Source: Frigoribacterium sp. PhB160 (GTDB lineage: Bacteria; Actinomycetota; Actinomycetes; Actinomycetales; Microbacteriaceae). Taken from it: a DNA stretch of 64,000 nt. Under the pieces are notes generated by a model. The model worked only from the letters and a program-made list of their open reading frames with translations. It made no database searches and was not told the origin of the DNA. Of the stretch, positions 1 through 9,246 are shown one piece after another. How positions within the stretch are numbered: position 1 is the stretch's first letter; every line of letters starts with the position of its first letter. The stretch covers positions 1,403,564 to 1,467,563 of the forward strand of contig NZ_RKIE01000001.1 in the NCBI RefSeq assembly GCF_003751785.1, given 5' to 3'. A program made the position numbers and the translations under genes.

Positions 1-372
1 CTGAAGGGCGCCCAGCGCACCGAGTTCTCCTGGCAGGGAGAAGAGGGTGCGGGTGCCCGGATCGCCTCGGCCCTGCGTGGCTGGGAGCACCTGCGGTACG
101 AGGTGACCGAGGACCCTGGCGAGACCCATGACGGCGGTCGCTGGATGCACGCGCCCGACCTCGGCGTGTTCTTCGCGCAGACCGACACGGCCGGCAACAC
201 CGTCGTGCCGGAGGACCGCATCCGCTACGCCATGGAGATCGCGGGCTCGAACGCCCTCGAGCTGCACCGCGAGCTGCGGCTGGCGCTCGGGCAGGCCTGG
301 GACGACGAGCTCGAGCCCTTCCGCTACAGCGGCGAGGGCAATCCCGTCGTGTGGCTGCACAAGGTGGGCTGA
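1..372 (+). CDS. DUF3145 family protein (3' part only)
   Basis: The reading frame is open from the first base of the window and stops with TGA at 370-372, so the N-terminus lies outside. The visible 123 residues, which include WMHAPDLGVFFAQTDTAG and end in NPVVWLHKVG, match my recollection of the actinobacterial DUF3145 family. Function is unknown. This family is often found next to the fab cluster, which agrees with its position here, converging on fabF across a strong hairpin. No membrane segment or known catalytic motif is visible. An internal ATG at 103 is inside the conserved part and is not the start. Confidence 0.75.
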   Translation: MKGAQRTEFSWQGEEGAGARIASALRGWEHLRYEVTEDPGETHDGGRWMHAPDLGVFFAQTDTAGNTVVPEDRIRYAMEIAGSNALELHRELRLALGQAWDDELEPFRYSGEGNPVVWLHKVG

Positions 373-435
373 CCCGCCGGACGGCCGTGCGCCTCCGGGA
401 TGGTCCCTGGCGGCGCGACCGTGCCGCGGCACCCG

Positions 436-478
436 ACGACGAAGGCCGACACCCCCTGCGGGTGTCGGCCTTCGTCGT
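436..478. terminator. Bidirectional intrinsic terminator between DUF3145 gene and fabF
   Basis: A perfect 19-bp stem (436-454 with 460-478) encloses a 5-nt loop. It sits between the ends of two convergent genes, 64 bases after the DUF3145 stop and 11 bases from the fabF stop. It lacks a long U-tract, as is common in high-GC actinobacteria. Confidence 0.8.
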
Positions 479-488
479 GCCTCGAGCG

Positions 489-1727
489 TCAGACCGAGCG
501 GAACGCGACGACGGCGTTGTGCCCGCCGAAGCCGAACGAGTTGCTGATGGCGACGATCTCGCCGGACGGCAGCGCGCGCGGCTCGCCGACGACGACGTCG
601 AGGTCGATCTCGTCGTCCATCTGCGTGACGTTGATGGTCGGGGGCGCGAGGCGCTCCTGCAGGGCCTTGACCGTGAAGACGGCCTCGATGGCGCCGGCTC
701 CGCCGAGCAGGTGGCCGGTGGACGACTTCGTCGCCGAGACGATCAGCGTCGAGGTGTGGTCGCCGAACACGCGCTTCAGGGCTCGGTACTCGGCGATGTC
801 GCCGACGGGGGTGCTCGTCGCGTGCGCGTTGACGTGCACGACCTGGTCGCGGTCGACCCCGGCGTTCTCGAGGGTCGAGACGACCGCGCGAGCGGCGCCG
901 GACCCTTCGGGGTCGGGGGCCGTGATGTGGTACGAGTCGCTCGTCACGTCGCCGCCGAGCAGCTCGGCGTAGATCTTCGCACCGCGGGCGAGCGCGTGCT
1001 CCTCGGTCTCGAGGACGAGCGCCGCGCCTCCTTCTCCGAGCACGAAGCCGTCGCGCGTCACGTCGTAGGGGCGCGAGGCCGTCGCCGGGTCGTCGTTGCG
1101 CTTCGACAGGGCCTGCATGGCCGCGAACGAGGCGAGGGGCATCGGGTGGATGGCGGCCTCCGAGCCGCCCGCGACGATGATGTCGGCGAGGCCCTGCTGC
1201 AGGTGGTCGTAGGCGTTGGCGATCGACTCGGTGCTGGAGGCGCAGGCCGAGACGACCGTGCGGGCGCCGGCCCGTGCGCCGAGGCTCATCGACACGGCCG
1301 CGGCGGGCCCGTTCGCCATGAGCATCGGGACGGTCATGGGCAGGACGCGCCGGGCGCCCTTCTCCCGGAGGGTGTCCCAGCCGTCGAGGAGGGTCCAGAC
1401 GCCGCCGATCCCGGTGGCCCAGTCGACGCCGAAGCGCTCGGGGACGACCTCGGGGGAGCCCGCGTCGGCCCAGGCCTCGCGCGCGGCCGTGATGGCGAAC
1501 TGGCTGGAGGGGTCGAGGCGCTTGATCTCGCGACGCTCGAGGACGTCGGCGGACGGGACGCGGGCCTGCCCGGCGAAGGTCACGGGCAGCTCGTACTTGG
1601 CGACCCAGTCCTGCTCGAGGGTGGTGACGCCGGACTCGCCGGCGAGGAGGGCGGTCCAGCTCTCGGGGGCCGTGCCTCCGAGGGGGGTGGTGGCACCGAT
1701 TCCGGTGACGACGATCTTCTTGGTCAT
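489..1727 (-). CDS. fabF: 3-oxoacyl-[acyl-carrier-protein] synthase II
   Basis: This is the condensing enzyme that elongates acyl-ACP with malonyl-ACP in type II fatty acid synthesis in the cytoplasm. The 412-residue length is normal. The thiolase-fold triad is visible: nucleophile Cys162 in VSACASSTES, His302 in VNAHATSTPVGD and His339 in SSTGHLLGGAGA. The ATG start is preceded by AGGAGA at good spacing. It is the last gene of the minus-strand run aceE-fasR-fabD-fabH-acpP-fabF, 138 bases after acpP, and ends at the shared terminator hairpin. The KAS II assignment over KAS I follows from the operon and overall similarity. Confidence 0.95.
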   Translation of the reverse strand: MTKKIVVTGIGATTPLGGTAPESWTALLAGESGVTTLEQDWVAKYELPVTFAGQARVPSADVLERREIKRLDPSSQFAITAAREAWADAGSPEVVPERFGVDWATGIGGVWTLLDGWDTLREKGARRVLPMTVPMLMANGPAAAVSMSLGARAGARTVVSACASSTESIANAYDHLQQGLADIIVAGGSEAAIHPMPLASFAAMQALSKRNDDPATASRPYDVTRDGFVLGEGGAALVLETEEHALARGAKIYAELLGGDVTSDSYHITAPDPEGSGAARAVVSTLENAGVDRDQVVHVNAHATSTPVGDIAEYRALKRVFGDHTSTLIVSATKSSTGHLLGGAGAIEAVFTVKALQERLAPPTINVTQMDDEIDLDVVVGEPRALPSGEIVAISNSFGFGGHNAVVAFRSV

Positions 1728-1865
1728 GACGATTCTCCTGGAGTGGCGCTTGCCCGGAGCCCGACGACGGAGGTCGACGGCGCGTGCACGGCGACCTCGG
1801 TCGACGCGCGGTGGGCGACGTGGGCGCCCGGCCGGCCCTCGCGGGCGCGACCGGGCGGCGGACGT

Positions 1866-2114
1866 CTAGTCCTGTGCCTTGGTGATGAACGTGACGGCGT
1901 CACCGACGGTCTTGAGGTTCTTGACCTCTTCGTCGGGGATCTTCACGTCGAACTTCTCCTCGGCGTTGACCACGATGGTCATCATCGAGATGGAGTCGAT
2001 GTCCAGGTCGTCGGTGAACGACTTGTCCATCTCGACGGTGTCGGTCGCGATGCCCGTCTCGTCGTTGACGAGCTCGGCCAGGCCGGCGAGGACTTCTTCG
2101 GTGGACAGTGCCAT
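1866..2114 (-). CDS. acpP: Acyl carrier protein
   Basis: A small acidic protein of 82 residues that carries acyl chains on a 4'-phosphopantetheine arm. The attachment serine is Ser41 in the DLDIDSISMM motif (usually DSLD/DSLS; Ile at the +1 position is common in Actinobacteria). An AAGGAGA ribosome binding site lies eight bases upstream of the ATG. The 107-base gap to fabH contains TAGGCT at 2162-2157 on this strand, a plausible -10 box for an internal promoter that would give the extra acpP transcript usually needed. It lies between fabH and fabF. Confidence 0.95.
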   Translation of the reverse strand: MALSTEEVLAGLAELVNDETGIATDTVEMDKSFTDDLDIDSISMMTIVVNAEEKFDVKIPDEEVKNLKTVGDAVTFITKAQD

Positions 2115-2221
2115 GGTGTTGTTCTCCTTGAGGGGGTGTCGTGGTGACCGGGATAGAGCCTATACAGCGGAGTGGAGGCGGGAGGGCGCGGCGCGCGACG
2201 CGGGCCGGACCGGGAGGCGCG

Positions 2222-3232
2222 CTACGGGAGCACGACCACCTGGGCACCGAAGACGAGGCCGGCCCCGAAGCCGATCTGCAGCGACAGGCCGCCGCTCAGC
2301 TCGGGGTGCTCCTCGAGCAGGCGGTGCGTCGCGAGCGGGATGCTGGCCGCCGACGTGTTGCCGGTGGTCGCGATGTCGCGGCCGATGACGACGGTCTCGG
2401 GCAGGCCCAGCTGCTTCGCGAACTCGTCGATGATGCGCATGTTGGCCTGGTGCGGCACGAACGCCGCGAGCTGGTCGGCCGTGACGCCGGCGCGCTCGAG
2501 GGCCTGCTTGGCGACCTTGACCATCTCCCAGACGGCCCAGCGGAAGACCGTGGGGCCCTCCTGGCGGAGGGTCGGCCAGGCGATCTCGCCGGCGCCGGCG
2601 CGGTACTCCTGCATGGTGTTCGTCATGCGGATGGCGTCCCACTTCGAGCCGTCCGAGCCCCACACCGTGGGGGCGATGCCGGGGGTGTCGCTCGCGCCGA
2701 CCACGGCGGCGCCGGCGCCGTCGCCGAGGAGGAACGAGATGGTGCGGTCGGTCGGGTCGACGAAGTCGCTGAGCTTCTCCGCCCCGACGACGAGCACGTA
2801 CTCGGCGAGGCCCGACTTGACGAAGGAGTCGGCCTGGGCGATGCCGTAGGCGTAGCCGGCGCACGCGGCGGAGATGTCGTAGGCGGCGGCCGGGTTGGCG
2901 CCGATCTTCTCGGCGAGGAGGGAGGCGACCGAGGGGGTGGCGACGCCGCCGCTGATCGTCGAGACGAGCACGACGCCGACCTGGTCGGGCCGGATGCCGG
3001 CCTTCTCGATGGCCTCGCGCGCCGCGGTCTCGGCGAGGTCGACGACGTGGACGTCGCTCGACGCGCGGACGCGTGTCACGACGCCCGTGCGCTGCTGGAT
3101 CCACTCGTCGGACGAGTCGATCGGCTCGACGATGTCGGCGTTCGGCACGACGACGTCGCCGCGGGCGGCGCCGATGCCGAGGATGCGGGTGAACTCCGCG
3201 CCGGCGTTCTGGTTGAGCGTGGGGGTGGTCAT
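2222..3232 (-). CDS. fabH: 3-oxoacyl-[acyl-carrier-protein] synthase III
   Basis: The 336-residue initiating condensing enzyme joins an acyl-CoA primer to malonyl-ACP. The Cys-His-Asn triad is visible: Cys124 in DISAACAGYAYG, His261 in PHQANMRIID and Asn292 in TTGNTSAAS. The open frame runs further upstream, but that part is a shadow of fabD. The true start is the ATG at 3232, which overlaps the fabD stop in an ATGA arrangement and follows a GGAG site at the end of fabD. This implies translational coupling. FabH primer choice (branched versus straight) is a likely control point for membrane branched-chain fatty acids, but specificity cannot be read here. Confidence 0.95.
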   Translation of the reverse strand: MTTPTLNQNAGAEFTRILGIGAARGDVVVPNADIVEPIDSSDEWIQQRTGVVTRVRASSDVHVVDLAETAAREAIEKAGIRPDQVGVVLVSTISGGVATPSVASLLAEKIGANPAAAYDISAACAGYAYGIAQADSFVKSGLAEYVLVVGAEKLSDFVDPTDRTISFLLGDGAGAAVVGASDTPGIAPTVWGSDGSKWDAIRMTNTMQEYRAGAGEIAWPTLRQEGPTVFRWAVWEMVKVAKQALERAGVTADQLAAFVPHQANMRIIDEFAKQLGLPETVVIGRDIATTGNTSAASIPLATHRLLEEHPELSGGLSLQIGFGAGLVFGAQVVVLP

Positions 3233-4149
3233 GCTGCTCCCTCGATGAGGTCGACGGCGGCCTGGAGGTCGTCGGGTGTCTTGACGGCGACGGAGGGGAC
3301 GCCCCTCAGCGCGCGCTTGGCGAGTCCGGTGAGCGCGCCGGCGGGGGCGAGCTCGACGATGCCCGTCACGCCCGCGGCGGCGAACGACTCCATGGTCGCG
3401 TCCCAGCGCACGGGGGAGGAGACCTGGCCGACCAGCAGCTCGACGAAGCGGCTGCCGGAGCCGACCTCGGTGCCGTCGTGGTTCGTCCAGAGGCGCAGGG
3501 AGGGGTCGTGGGTGGTGACGCCCGCGGCGGCGGAGCGGAGGCGCTCGACGGCGGGGGCCATGAAGCGGGTGTGGAAAGCCCCGGCGACCTGCAGCGGGAC
3601 GACGCGGGCCTTGGCAGGCGGCTCGGCGGCCAGGGCTGCGAGGGAGGCGAGCTCGCCCGCGACGACGACCTGGCCGCCGCCGTTGTGGTTGGCGGCCGTC
3701 AGGCCGTGCCGCTCGAGGGCGGCGGCCAGCTCGTCGGCGTCGCCGCCGAGGACGGCGCTCATGCCGGTCTCGACGAGCGCGGCGGCGTCGGCCATGGCGC
3801 GGCCCCGCTCGGCCACGAGGCGGACGGCGTCCTCGTCGTCGAGCACGCCGGCGACGGCGGCCGCGGTGAACTCGCCCACCGAGTGGCCGGCGACGCCGGC
3901 GACGAGCGACCGGTCGACGCGGGAGAACAGGGCGCGGGCCGTGAGGAGGCCCGCCGCGACGATGAGCGGCTGGGCGACGGCCGTGTCGCGGATCGTGTCG
4001 GCGTCGGACGTGGTGCCGTGGGCGACGAGGTCGATGCCGGAGGCGGCCGACAGCGTCTCGAGGTAGGCCCGCTGCTCGGGGTCCGCCGTCCACGGTTCGA
4101 GGAACGCGGGGGACTGGGAACCCTGGCCGGGCGCTACGACGACGATCAC
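3229..4149 (-). CDS. fabD: Malonyl-CoA:ACP transacylase
   Basis: Moves malonyl from CoA to ACP for chain elongation. From the chosen GTG start at 4149 the protein has 306 residues and begins VIVVVAPGQGSQSP, the usual N-terminus of the family. The GQGSQ oxyanion motif, nucleophile Ser90 in GHSVGEF and catalytic His193 in GAFHTRFM are present. A longer open frame reaches ATG 4200 but would add 17 residues unlike the family, so the GTG is preferred. The purine-rich GGAG just before it is closer than usual. The stop overlaps fabH by four bases. It is separated from fasR by 194 bases that probably hold the fab promoter. Confidence 0.9.
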   Translation of the reverse strand: MIVVVAPGQGSQSPAFLEPWTADPEQRAYLETLSAASGIDLVAHGTTSDADTIRDTAVAQPLIVAAGLLTARALFSRVDRSLVAGVAGHSVGEFTAAAVAGVLDDEDAVRLVAERGRAMADAAALVETGMSAVLGGDADELAAALERHGLTAANHNGGGQVVVAGELASLAALAAEPPAKARVVPLQVAGAFHTRFMAPAVERLRSAAAGVTTHDPSLRLWTNHDGTEVGSGSRFVELLVGQVSSPVRWDATMESFAAAGVTGIVELAPAGALTGLAKRALRGVPSVAVKTPDDLQAAVDLIEGAA

Positions 4150-4343
4150 TGCTCCATCATGCCCACTCCGAGCGCCCCCGTGGTGGAGCAACTCGACCAA
4201 AGATCAGCCAGACGCTTGTGGCTTCGCACAGCGCGGACCCTCGGGAGGCTCGACCCGGGCGGCGGGACGCACTCGCCGCGCCCGCCCCTCGCGCCTCCCG
4301 CCGTCGAGCGGGCCTGACCGGACGCGGCCGGTCACCGTCGCCG

Positions 4344-5588
4344 TCACCGTCGACGCGGTGCGTGCCCGTCGGTGTCGGCGATCGAGCCGAGGATGAGCGC
4401 CGACTGGAGGATCAGCGCTTCCCTCGCCCCCGTGGCGTCCCACCCGATGACGTCCGAGACGCGCTTGAGGCGATACCGGACCGTGTTGGGGTGCACGAAG
4501 AGCTCGCGGGCGGTCGCCTCGAGCGAACGGCCGTTGTCGAGGTAGCACCACAGGGTGGTGAGCAGCTCGGTCGAGTGGTTCTTGAGCGGCTTGTACACGC
4601 GGTTGACGAGGGTCGACCGGGCGACCGGGTCGCCGGCCAACGCCCGCTCGGGCAGCAGGTCGTCGGCGAGCACGGGGCGCGGCGCGTTCCGCCACGAGCG
4701 GGCGACGGCGAAGCCGGCGAGGGCGCCCTTGGCGCTCTTCGACGCGTCGACGAGGCTCGCGACCTCGTGGCCGAGCACGAGGTGGCCGTCGCCGAACCCG
4801 GGCTCGAGGGCCTTGGCGATCTCGCCGAACGAGAGGCGCGGGCTGCCGCTGCCCCCGGTCCCCTCGGCGTCGTCCTCCGACTGCTGCTCGGCACGCCCGA
4901 TGACGAGCACGAGGCGGCTGCCCTGCACGCCGATCAGCACGTCGGCCTCGAGGTGCCGGGCCGTTCGGCGCAGCATGTCGACGTCGAGCATCCGCGGGGC
5001 GGTCCCGACGAGCACCGAGACCTCGCCGTGACCGTGCCAGCCGAGCGCGGCGATCCGGCTCGGCAGCTCGTCGTCGTACTCGCCGCTGAGGATGGAGTCG
5101 ACGACGAGCGCCTCGAGGCGGGCGTCCCACAGGCCCCGTGCCTCGGCGGCACGGGCGTACACGTCGGCCGACGCGAAGGCGATCTCCCGCGAGTACAGGA
5201 GGATCGCCTCGCGGAGCGAGTCGTCGCCGTCCTTCATCCGCTCCTCGACGACCTCCACCGTGACGCGGATGAGCTGCAGTGTCTGCTGCAGGCTCACCGA
5301 GCGGAGGAGCTCCCGCGGAGCAGCGCCGAAGACGTCGGCGGCGATCCACGGGGTCGACTGGGGGTTGTCGAACCAGCTGATGAACGACGTGATGCCGGCC
5401 TGTGCGACGAGCCCGACGGCCGAGCGCCGCCCCGGCGGCATGTCGCCGTACCAGGGCAGCGTCTCCTCCAGGCGCTTGATCGTCGCCGTCGAGAGCTCGC
5501 CGGAGACCGTCCGCAACCACGCGAGCGTGCGCTCCTTGGTGGCGGCGGACGGTCCCGACGGCGAGGCGGGGACCCGCTCTGCGCTCAC
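4344..5588 (-). CDS. fasR: PucR/CdaR-type regulator, probable fatty acid synthesis activator FasR
   Basis: A 414-residue cytoplasmic regulator. The C-terminal helix-turn-helix is clear (about residues 365-395: ELFVHPNTVRYRLKRVSD), typical of the PucR HTH_30 domain, preceded by a long GGDEF-like/ligand domain without recognisable catalytic residues. A regulator of this type upstream of fabD activates the fabD-fabH-acpP-fabF operon in Streptomyces coelicolor (established knowledge), so the same role is inferred from identical position. It starts at GTG 5588, eight bases after the aceE stop, with GGAGAG inside the end of aceE, so it is probably co-transcribed with aceE. Confidence 0.85.
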   Translation of the reverse strand: MSAERVPASPSGPSAATKERTLAWLRTVSGELSTATIKRLEETLPWYGDMPPGRRSAVGLVAQAGITSFISWFDNPQSTPWIAADVFGAAPRELLRSVSLQQTLQLIRVTVEVVEERMKDGDDSLREAILLYSREIAFASADVYARAAEARGLWDARLEALVVDSILSGEYDDELPSRIAALGWHGHGEVSVLVGTAPRMLDVDMLRRTARHLEADVLIGVQGSRLVLVIGRAEQQSEDDAEGTGGSGSPRLSFGEIAKALEPGFGDGHLVLGHEVASLVDASKSAKGALAGFAVARSWRNAPRPVLADDLLPERALAGDPVARSTLVNRVYKPLKNHSTELLTTLWCYLDNGRSLEATARELFVHPNTVRYRLKRVSDVIGWDATGAREALILQSALILGSIADTDGHAPRRR

Positions 5589-5596
5589 GGGGTGGG

Positions 5597-8341
5597 TCAG
5601 CTCTCCCCGCCGGCGGAGCCGCTGGTGCCGGCCGTGACGTCGAGCAGCTGGTAGCGGTCGATCGCCTGCTGCACGACGCTCGGGTCGACCTCGCCGCGGC
5701 GGGCGAGTGCCTGCAGCGTGCGGACCACCATCGAGGGACCGTCGATCTTGAAGAACCGGCGAGCGGCGGCGCGGGTGTCCGAGAAGCCGAAGCCGTCGGC
5801 CCCGAGCGTCAGGTAGTCGCCGGGCACGAACTCACGGATCTGGTCGGGCACCGCGGCCATGAAGTCGCTCGTCGCGATGAACGGGCCCTCCGAGCCGGAG
5901 AGCGCCTGCGTGACGTAGGGCGTCCGCTGGTCGGCGTTCGGGTTGAGGAAGTTGTGCTCCTCCGCCGCGAGGCCGTCGCGGCGCAGCTCGTTCCACGAGG
6001 TGACGCTCCAGACGTCGACAGCGACGTTCCAGTCGTCGGCGAGCAGCTGCTGGGCCTCGAGCGCCCACGGCACGCCGACGCCCGAGGCGAGCAGCTGGGC
6101 ACGGGGGCCCAGGTTCTCGGCCGACTTCAGCTTGTAGATGCCGCGGAGCAGACCCTCGACGTCGAGCCCCTCGGGCTCGGCCGGCTGGGCCATCGGCTCG
6201 TTGTAGACGGTGATGTAGTACATGACGTTCGGGTCGTCGTGCGACGGCGCGCCCTGCTCGTCGGTGCCGTACATGCGGTCCATGCCCGCCTTGACGATGT
6301 GCCCGAGCTCGTACCCGAACGCGGGGTCGTACGAGACGACCGCCGGGTTCGTCGACGCGAGCAGCAGCGAGTGGCCGTCGGCGTGCTGGAGCCCCTCGCC
6401 GGTCAGCGTGGTGCGGCCGGCCGTGGCGCCGATGATGAAGCCGCGGGCCATCTGGTCGCCCGCCGCCCACATGGCGTCGCCGGTGCGCTGGAACCCGAAC
6501 ATCGAGTAGAAGACGTAGACCGGGATGAGCGGCTCGCCCTGCGTCGAGTACGACGTGCCCACCGCGGTGAAGGCCGCGAAGGCCCCCGCCTCGTTGATGC
6601 CGACGTGCAGGAGCTGGCCCTGGGGGCTCTCCTTGTAGGCCAGCAGCAGCTCGCGGTCGACGGACGTGTAGTGCTGGCCGTTCGGGTTGTAGATCTTCGA
6701 CGTCGGGAAGTACGCGTCCATGCCGAAGGTCCGCGCCTCGTCCGGGATGATCGGCACGATGCGGTGTCCGAAGTCGGGCGAGCGGAGCAGGTCTTTGAGG
6801 AGGCGCGCGAAGGCCATCGTCGTGGCGACCTCCTGCTTGCCGGAGCCCTTCTTGACGACGTCGTACGACTTCTGCTCGGGGACCGCCACCTGCGTGTACT
6901 TGGTGCGCCGCTCCGGCACGTAGCCGCCGAGGGCTCGACGACGCTCGTGCAGGTACTGGATCGCCTCGTCGTCGTCGCCGGGGTGGTAGTACGGCGGCTG
7001 GTAGGGGTTCTCGTCGAGCTGCGCGTCGGAGATGGGGATGCGCATCTCGTCGCGGAACTGCTTGAGGTTGTCGAGCGTCAGCTTCTTCATCTGGTGGGTC
7101 GCGTTGCGCCCCTCGAACGACGGGCCGAGGCCGTAGCCCTTGACCGTCTTCGCCAGGATGACCGTCGGCTGGCCCTTGTGCTCGGTCGCCGCCTTGAACG
7201 CCGCGTAGACCTTGCGGTAGTCGTGGCCGCCTCGCTTGAGGTTCCAGACCTGGTCGTCGGTGAAGTCCTTGATGAGCTCCAGCGCCCGCGGGTCGCGGCC
7301 GAAGAAGTTCTCACGGACGTAGGCGCCGCTCTCGGCCTTGTACGTCTGGAAGTCGCCGTCGGGCGTCGTGTTCATGAGGTTGAGCAGCGCGCCCTCGGTG
7401 TCGCGGGCGAGGAGGTCGTCCCACTCGCGGCCCCAGACGACCTTGATGACGTTCCAGCCGGCACCGCGGAAGAAGCTCTCGAGCTCCTGGATGATCTTGC
7501 CGTTGCCGCGCACCGGTCCGTCGAGGCGCTGGAGGTTGCAGTTGATGACGAAGTTGAGGTTGTCGAGGCCCTCGTTGGCGGCCACCTGCAGCTGGCCGCG
7601 GCTCTCGACCTCGTCCATCTCGCCGTCGCCGAGGAAGGCCCAGACCTGCTGGTCGGAGGCGTCCTTCATGCCGCGGTTCGTGAGGTACTTGGCGACCTGC
7701 GCCTGGTAGATCGCGTTGATCGGACCGAGGCCCATCGAGACGGTCGGGAACTGCCAGAAGGCCGGCATCAGACGGGGGTGCGGGTACGAGCTGAGCCCGC
7801 CGGAGGCGTGCGACTTCTCCTGGCGGAAGCCGTCGAGCTGGTCGGTGCCGAGACGGCCCTCGAGGAAGGCGCGCGCGTACATGCCGGGGGAGGCGTGGCC
7901 CTGGAAGAAGACCTGGTCGCCACCGCCTGCGTGGTCTTGCCCGCGGAAGAAGTGGTTGTAGCCGACCTCGTACATGGCGGCCGACGACGCGTAGGTCGAG
8001 ATGTGGCCGCCGACGGAGATGCCGGGGCGCTGCGCGCGGTGCACGGTGATCGCGGCGTTCCAGCGGATCCAGCGGCGGTAGCGTCGCTCGAGCTCTTCGT
8101 CGCCGGGGAACTCGGGCTCGTCCTCGGGGGCGATGGTGTTGACGTAGTCCGTCTTCGGCACCATCGGCACGCCGAGGTGCAGCTCGCTCGACCGCGAGAG
8201 GAGGCTCTTCATGATCTCGCGCGCGCGCTCGTGGCCCTGCGCCGCGACGAGGGAGTCGAGCGACTCTCGCCACTCAGCGGTCTCTTCGGGATCCACGTCG
8301 GCCTTGTCGACCGTGTAAGGATCCTGATCGTTTACCGTCAC
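5597..8341 (-). CDS. aceE: Pyruvate dehydrogenase E1 component, homodimeric type
   Basis: The 914-residue thiamine diphosphate enzyme decarboxylates pyruvate and passes the acetyl group to the lipoyl domain of E2. The full-length single-chain E1 is typical of actinobacteria. The ThDP site GDGEMDE followed about 26 residues later by NCNLQRLDG is visible near residues 232-270, and the N-terminal [14 protein letters not shown] motif is conserved. The start is GTG 8341 ([13 protein letters not shown]), with AAGG and AGAGG just upstream. fasR follows directly, placing acetyl-CoA supply beside fatty acid synthesis. Its E2 and E3 partners are probably the genes at 36841 and 38440. Confidence 0.96.
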   Translation of the reverse strand: MTVNDQDPYTVDKADVDPEETAEWRESLDSLVAAQGHERAREIMKSLLSRSSELHLGVPMVPKTDYVNTIAPEDEPEFPGDEELERRYRRWIRWNAAITVHRAQRPGISVGGHISTYASSAAMYEVGYNHFFRGQDHAGGGDQVFFQGHASPGMYARAFLEGRLGTDQLDGFRQEKSHASGGLSSYPHPRLMPAFWQFPTVSMGLGPINAIYQAQVAKYLTNRGMKDASDQQVWAFLGDGEMDEVESRGQLQVAANEGLDNLNFVINCNLQRLDGPVRGNGKIIQELESFFRGAGWNVIKVVWGREWDDLLARDTEGALLNLMNTTPDGDFQTYKAESGAYVRENFFGRDPRALELIKDFTDDQVWNLKRGGHDYRKVYAAFKAATEHKGQPTVILAKTVKGYGLGPSFEGRNATHQMKKLTLDNLKQFRDEMRIPISDAQLDENPYQPPYYHPGDDDEAIQYLHERRRALGGYVPERRTKYTQVAVPEQKSYDVVKKGSGKQEVATTMAFARLLKDLLRSPDFGHRIVPIIPDEARTFGMDAYFPTSKIYNPNGQHYTSVDRELLLAYKESPQGQLLHVGINEAGAFAAFTAVGTSYSTQGEPLIPVYVFYSMFGFQRTGDAMWAAGDQMARGFIIGATAGRTTLTGEGLQHADGHSLLLASTNPAVVSYDPAFGYELGHIVKAGMDRMYGTDEQGAPSHDDPNVMYYITVYNEPMAQPAEPEGLDVEGLLRGIYKLKSAENLGPRAQLLASGVGVPWALEAQQLLADDWNVAVDVWSVTSWNELRRDGLAAEEHNFLNPNADQRTPYVTQALSGSEGPFIATSDFMAAVPDQIREFVPGDYLTLGADGFGFSDTRAAARRFFKIDGPSMVVRTLQALARRGEVDPSVVQQAIDRYQLLDVTAGTSGSAGGES

Positions 8342-8582
8342 CCTTGACCTCTATCACTCGTGTGTGGTGGACAGCTGCCGCCTGTCGGGGGCAGGGAGAT
8401 GTCAGGGCGACGGTGACCGGGTATCGGCACTCGAGCGCGCCTGACCCGATGAGTCTAGTTGCCTCCCCCGACAGAGGCTCGGCACGCCCTGGGAGAACGA
8501 CCTCGCGGGCCCGGCCGTGCGGCGTAGTATCACTCCTCGTGTTGTCGCCGGCCGCCCGGGCCGACGCGGAAGGAACGACCCC

Positions 8583-9056
8583 ATGGCTCTGGAGAACGAC
8601 ATCCAGGCACCCGACTTCGACCTGCCCAACCAGTTCGGCGAGCGCGTCCGCCTCTCCGAGTTCCGAGGCGTCAAGCCGGTCGTGCTCGTCTTCTTCCCGC
8701 TGGCCTTCTCCAGCACCTGCACGAAAGAGCTGTGCACGCTCCGCGACAACCTCAGCATGTTCCAGGACCACCGGGTCGAGCTGATCGGCATCTCGGTCGA
8801 CTCGAAGGCGACCCTCCGGGCCTTCGCGGAGGGCGAGGGCTACGAGTTCACGATGCTCGCCGACTTCTGGCCCCACGGCGAGGTCTCGAAGGAGTACGGC
8901 GTCTTCCTCGAGCACAAGGGCTTCGCCACGCGTGCCACGTTCCTCATCGACGCCGCCGGCGTGATCCGCGAGCACTTCGTCACCGAGCCCGGCCAGGCCC
9001 GCTCGCTCGCCGACTACCGCGCGGCCCTCGACGCGCTCGTGCCCGTCCCCGCCTGA
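8583..9056 (+). CDS. Thiol peroxidase of the AhpE/BCP peroxiredoxin family
   Basis: A 157-residue peroxiredoxin that reduces hydrogen and organic peroxides. The active-site region reads FPLAFSSTCTKELC (about residues 39-52), giving the P-x3-T-x2-C pattern with the peroxidatic Cys. A second Cys five residues later matches the BCP (PrxQ) resolving position rather than the one-Cys AhpE pattern. The ATG at 8583 follows GGAAGGA with eight bases spacing; upstream in-frame codons belong to the leader. It diverges from aceE across a 241-base promoter region, and a TAGTAT -10-like box lies at 8525-8530. The electron donor cannot be told from context. Confidence 0.88.
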   Translation: MALENDIQAPDFDLPNQFGERVRLSEFRGVKPVVLVFFPLAFSSTCTKELCTLRDNLSMFQDHRVELIGISVDSKATLRAFAEGEGYEFTMLADFWPHGEVSKEYGVFLEHKGFATRATFLIDAAGVIREHFVTEPGQARSLADYRAALDALVPVPA

Positions 9057-9133
9057 CCCCTGACACGTGGAGGCGCGTGTCGGCCCCGCCGCCCGCTAGC
9101 CTGTCACCATCCCGCCCGGGCATCCCGGCGCGA

Positions 9134-9206
9134 GGGCCTTTAGCTCAGTTGGTAGAGCGCCACGTTTACACCGTGGATGTCATCGGTTCGAGCCCGGTAG
9201 GGCCCA
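9134..9206 (+). tRNA. tRNA-Val (anticodon UAC)
   Basis: The 73-base cloverleaf is complete. The acceptor stem is GGGCCTT with AGGGCCC, the D arm is GCTC-AGTTGGTA-GAGC, the anticodon arm is CCACG-TTTACAC-CGTGG with anticodon TAC, and the T arm is ATCGG-TTCGAGC-CCGGT. The discriminator base is A and the 3' CCA is not encoded. A TAGCCT box at 9097-9102 is a likely -10, giving a leader of about 25 bases. It stands alone between the peroxidase gene and the convergent regulator gene. Confidence 0.97.
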
Positions 9207-9246
9207 CTCCGCTCGGCGTCGGCCTGGTCGCGGTCCGGGGGTTCCC

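Noticed and set aside
4150-4200. A 17-residue longer FabD from ATG 4200
   Set aside because: The extra residues do not resemble FabD; GTG 4149 gives the usual N-terminus.
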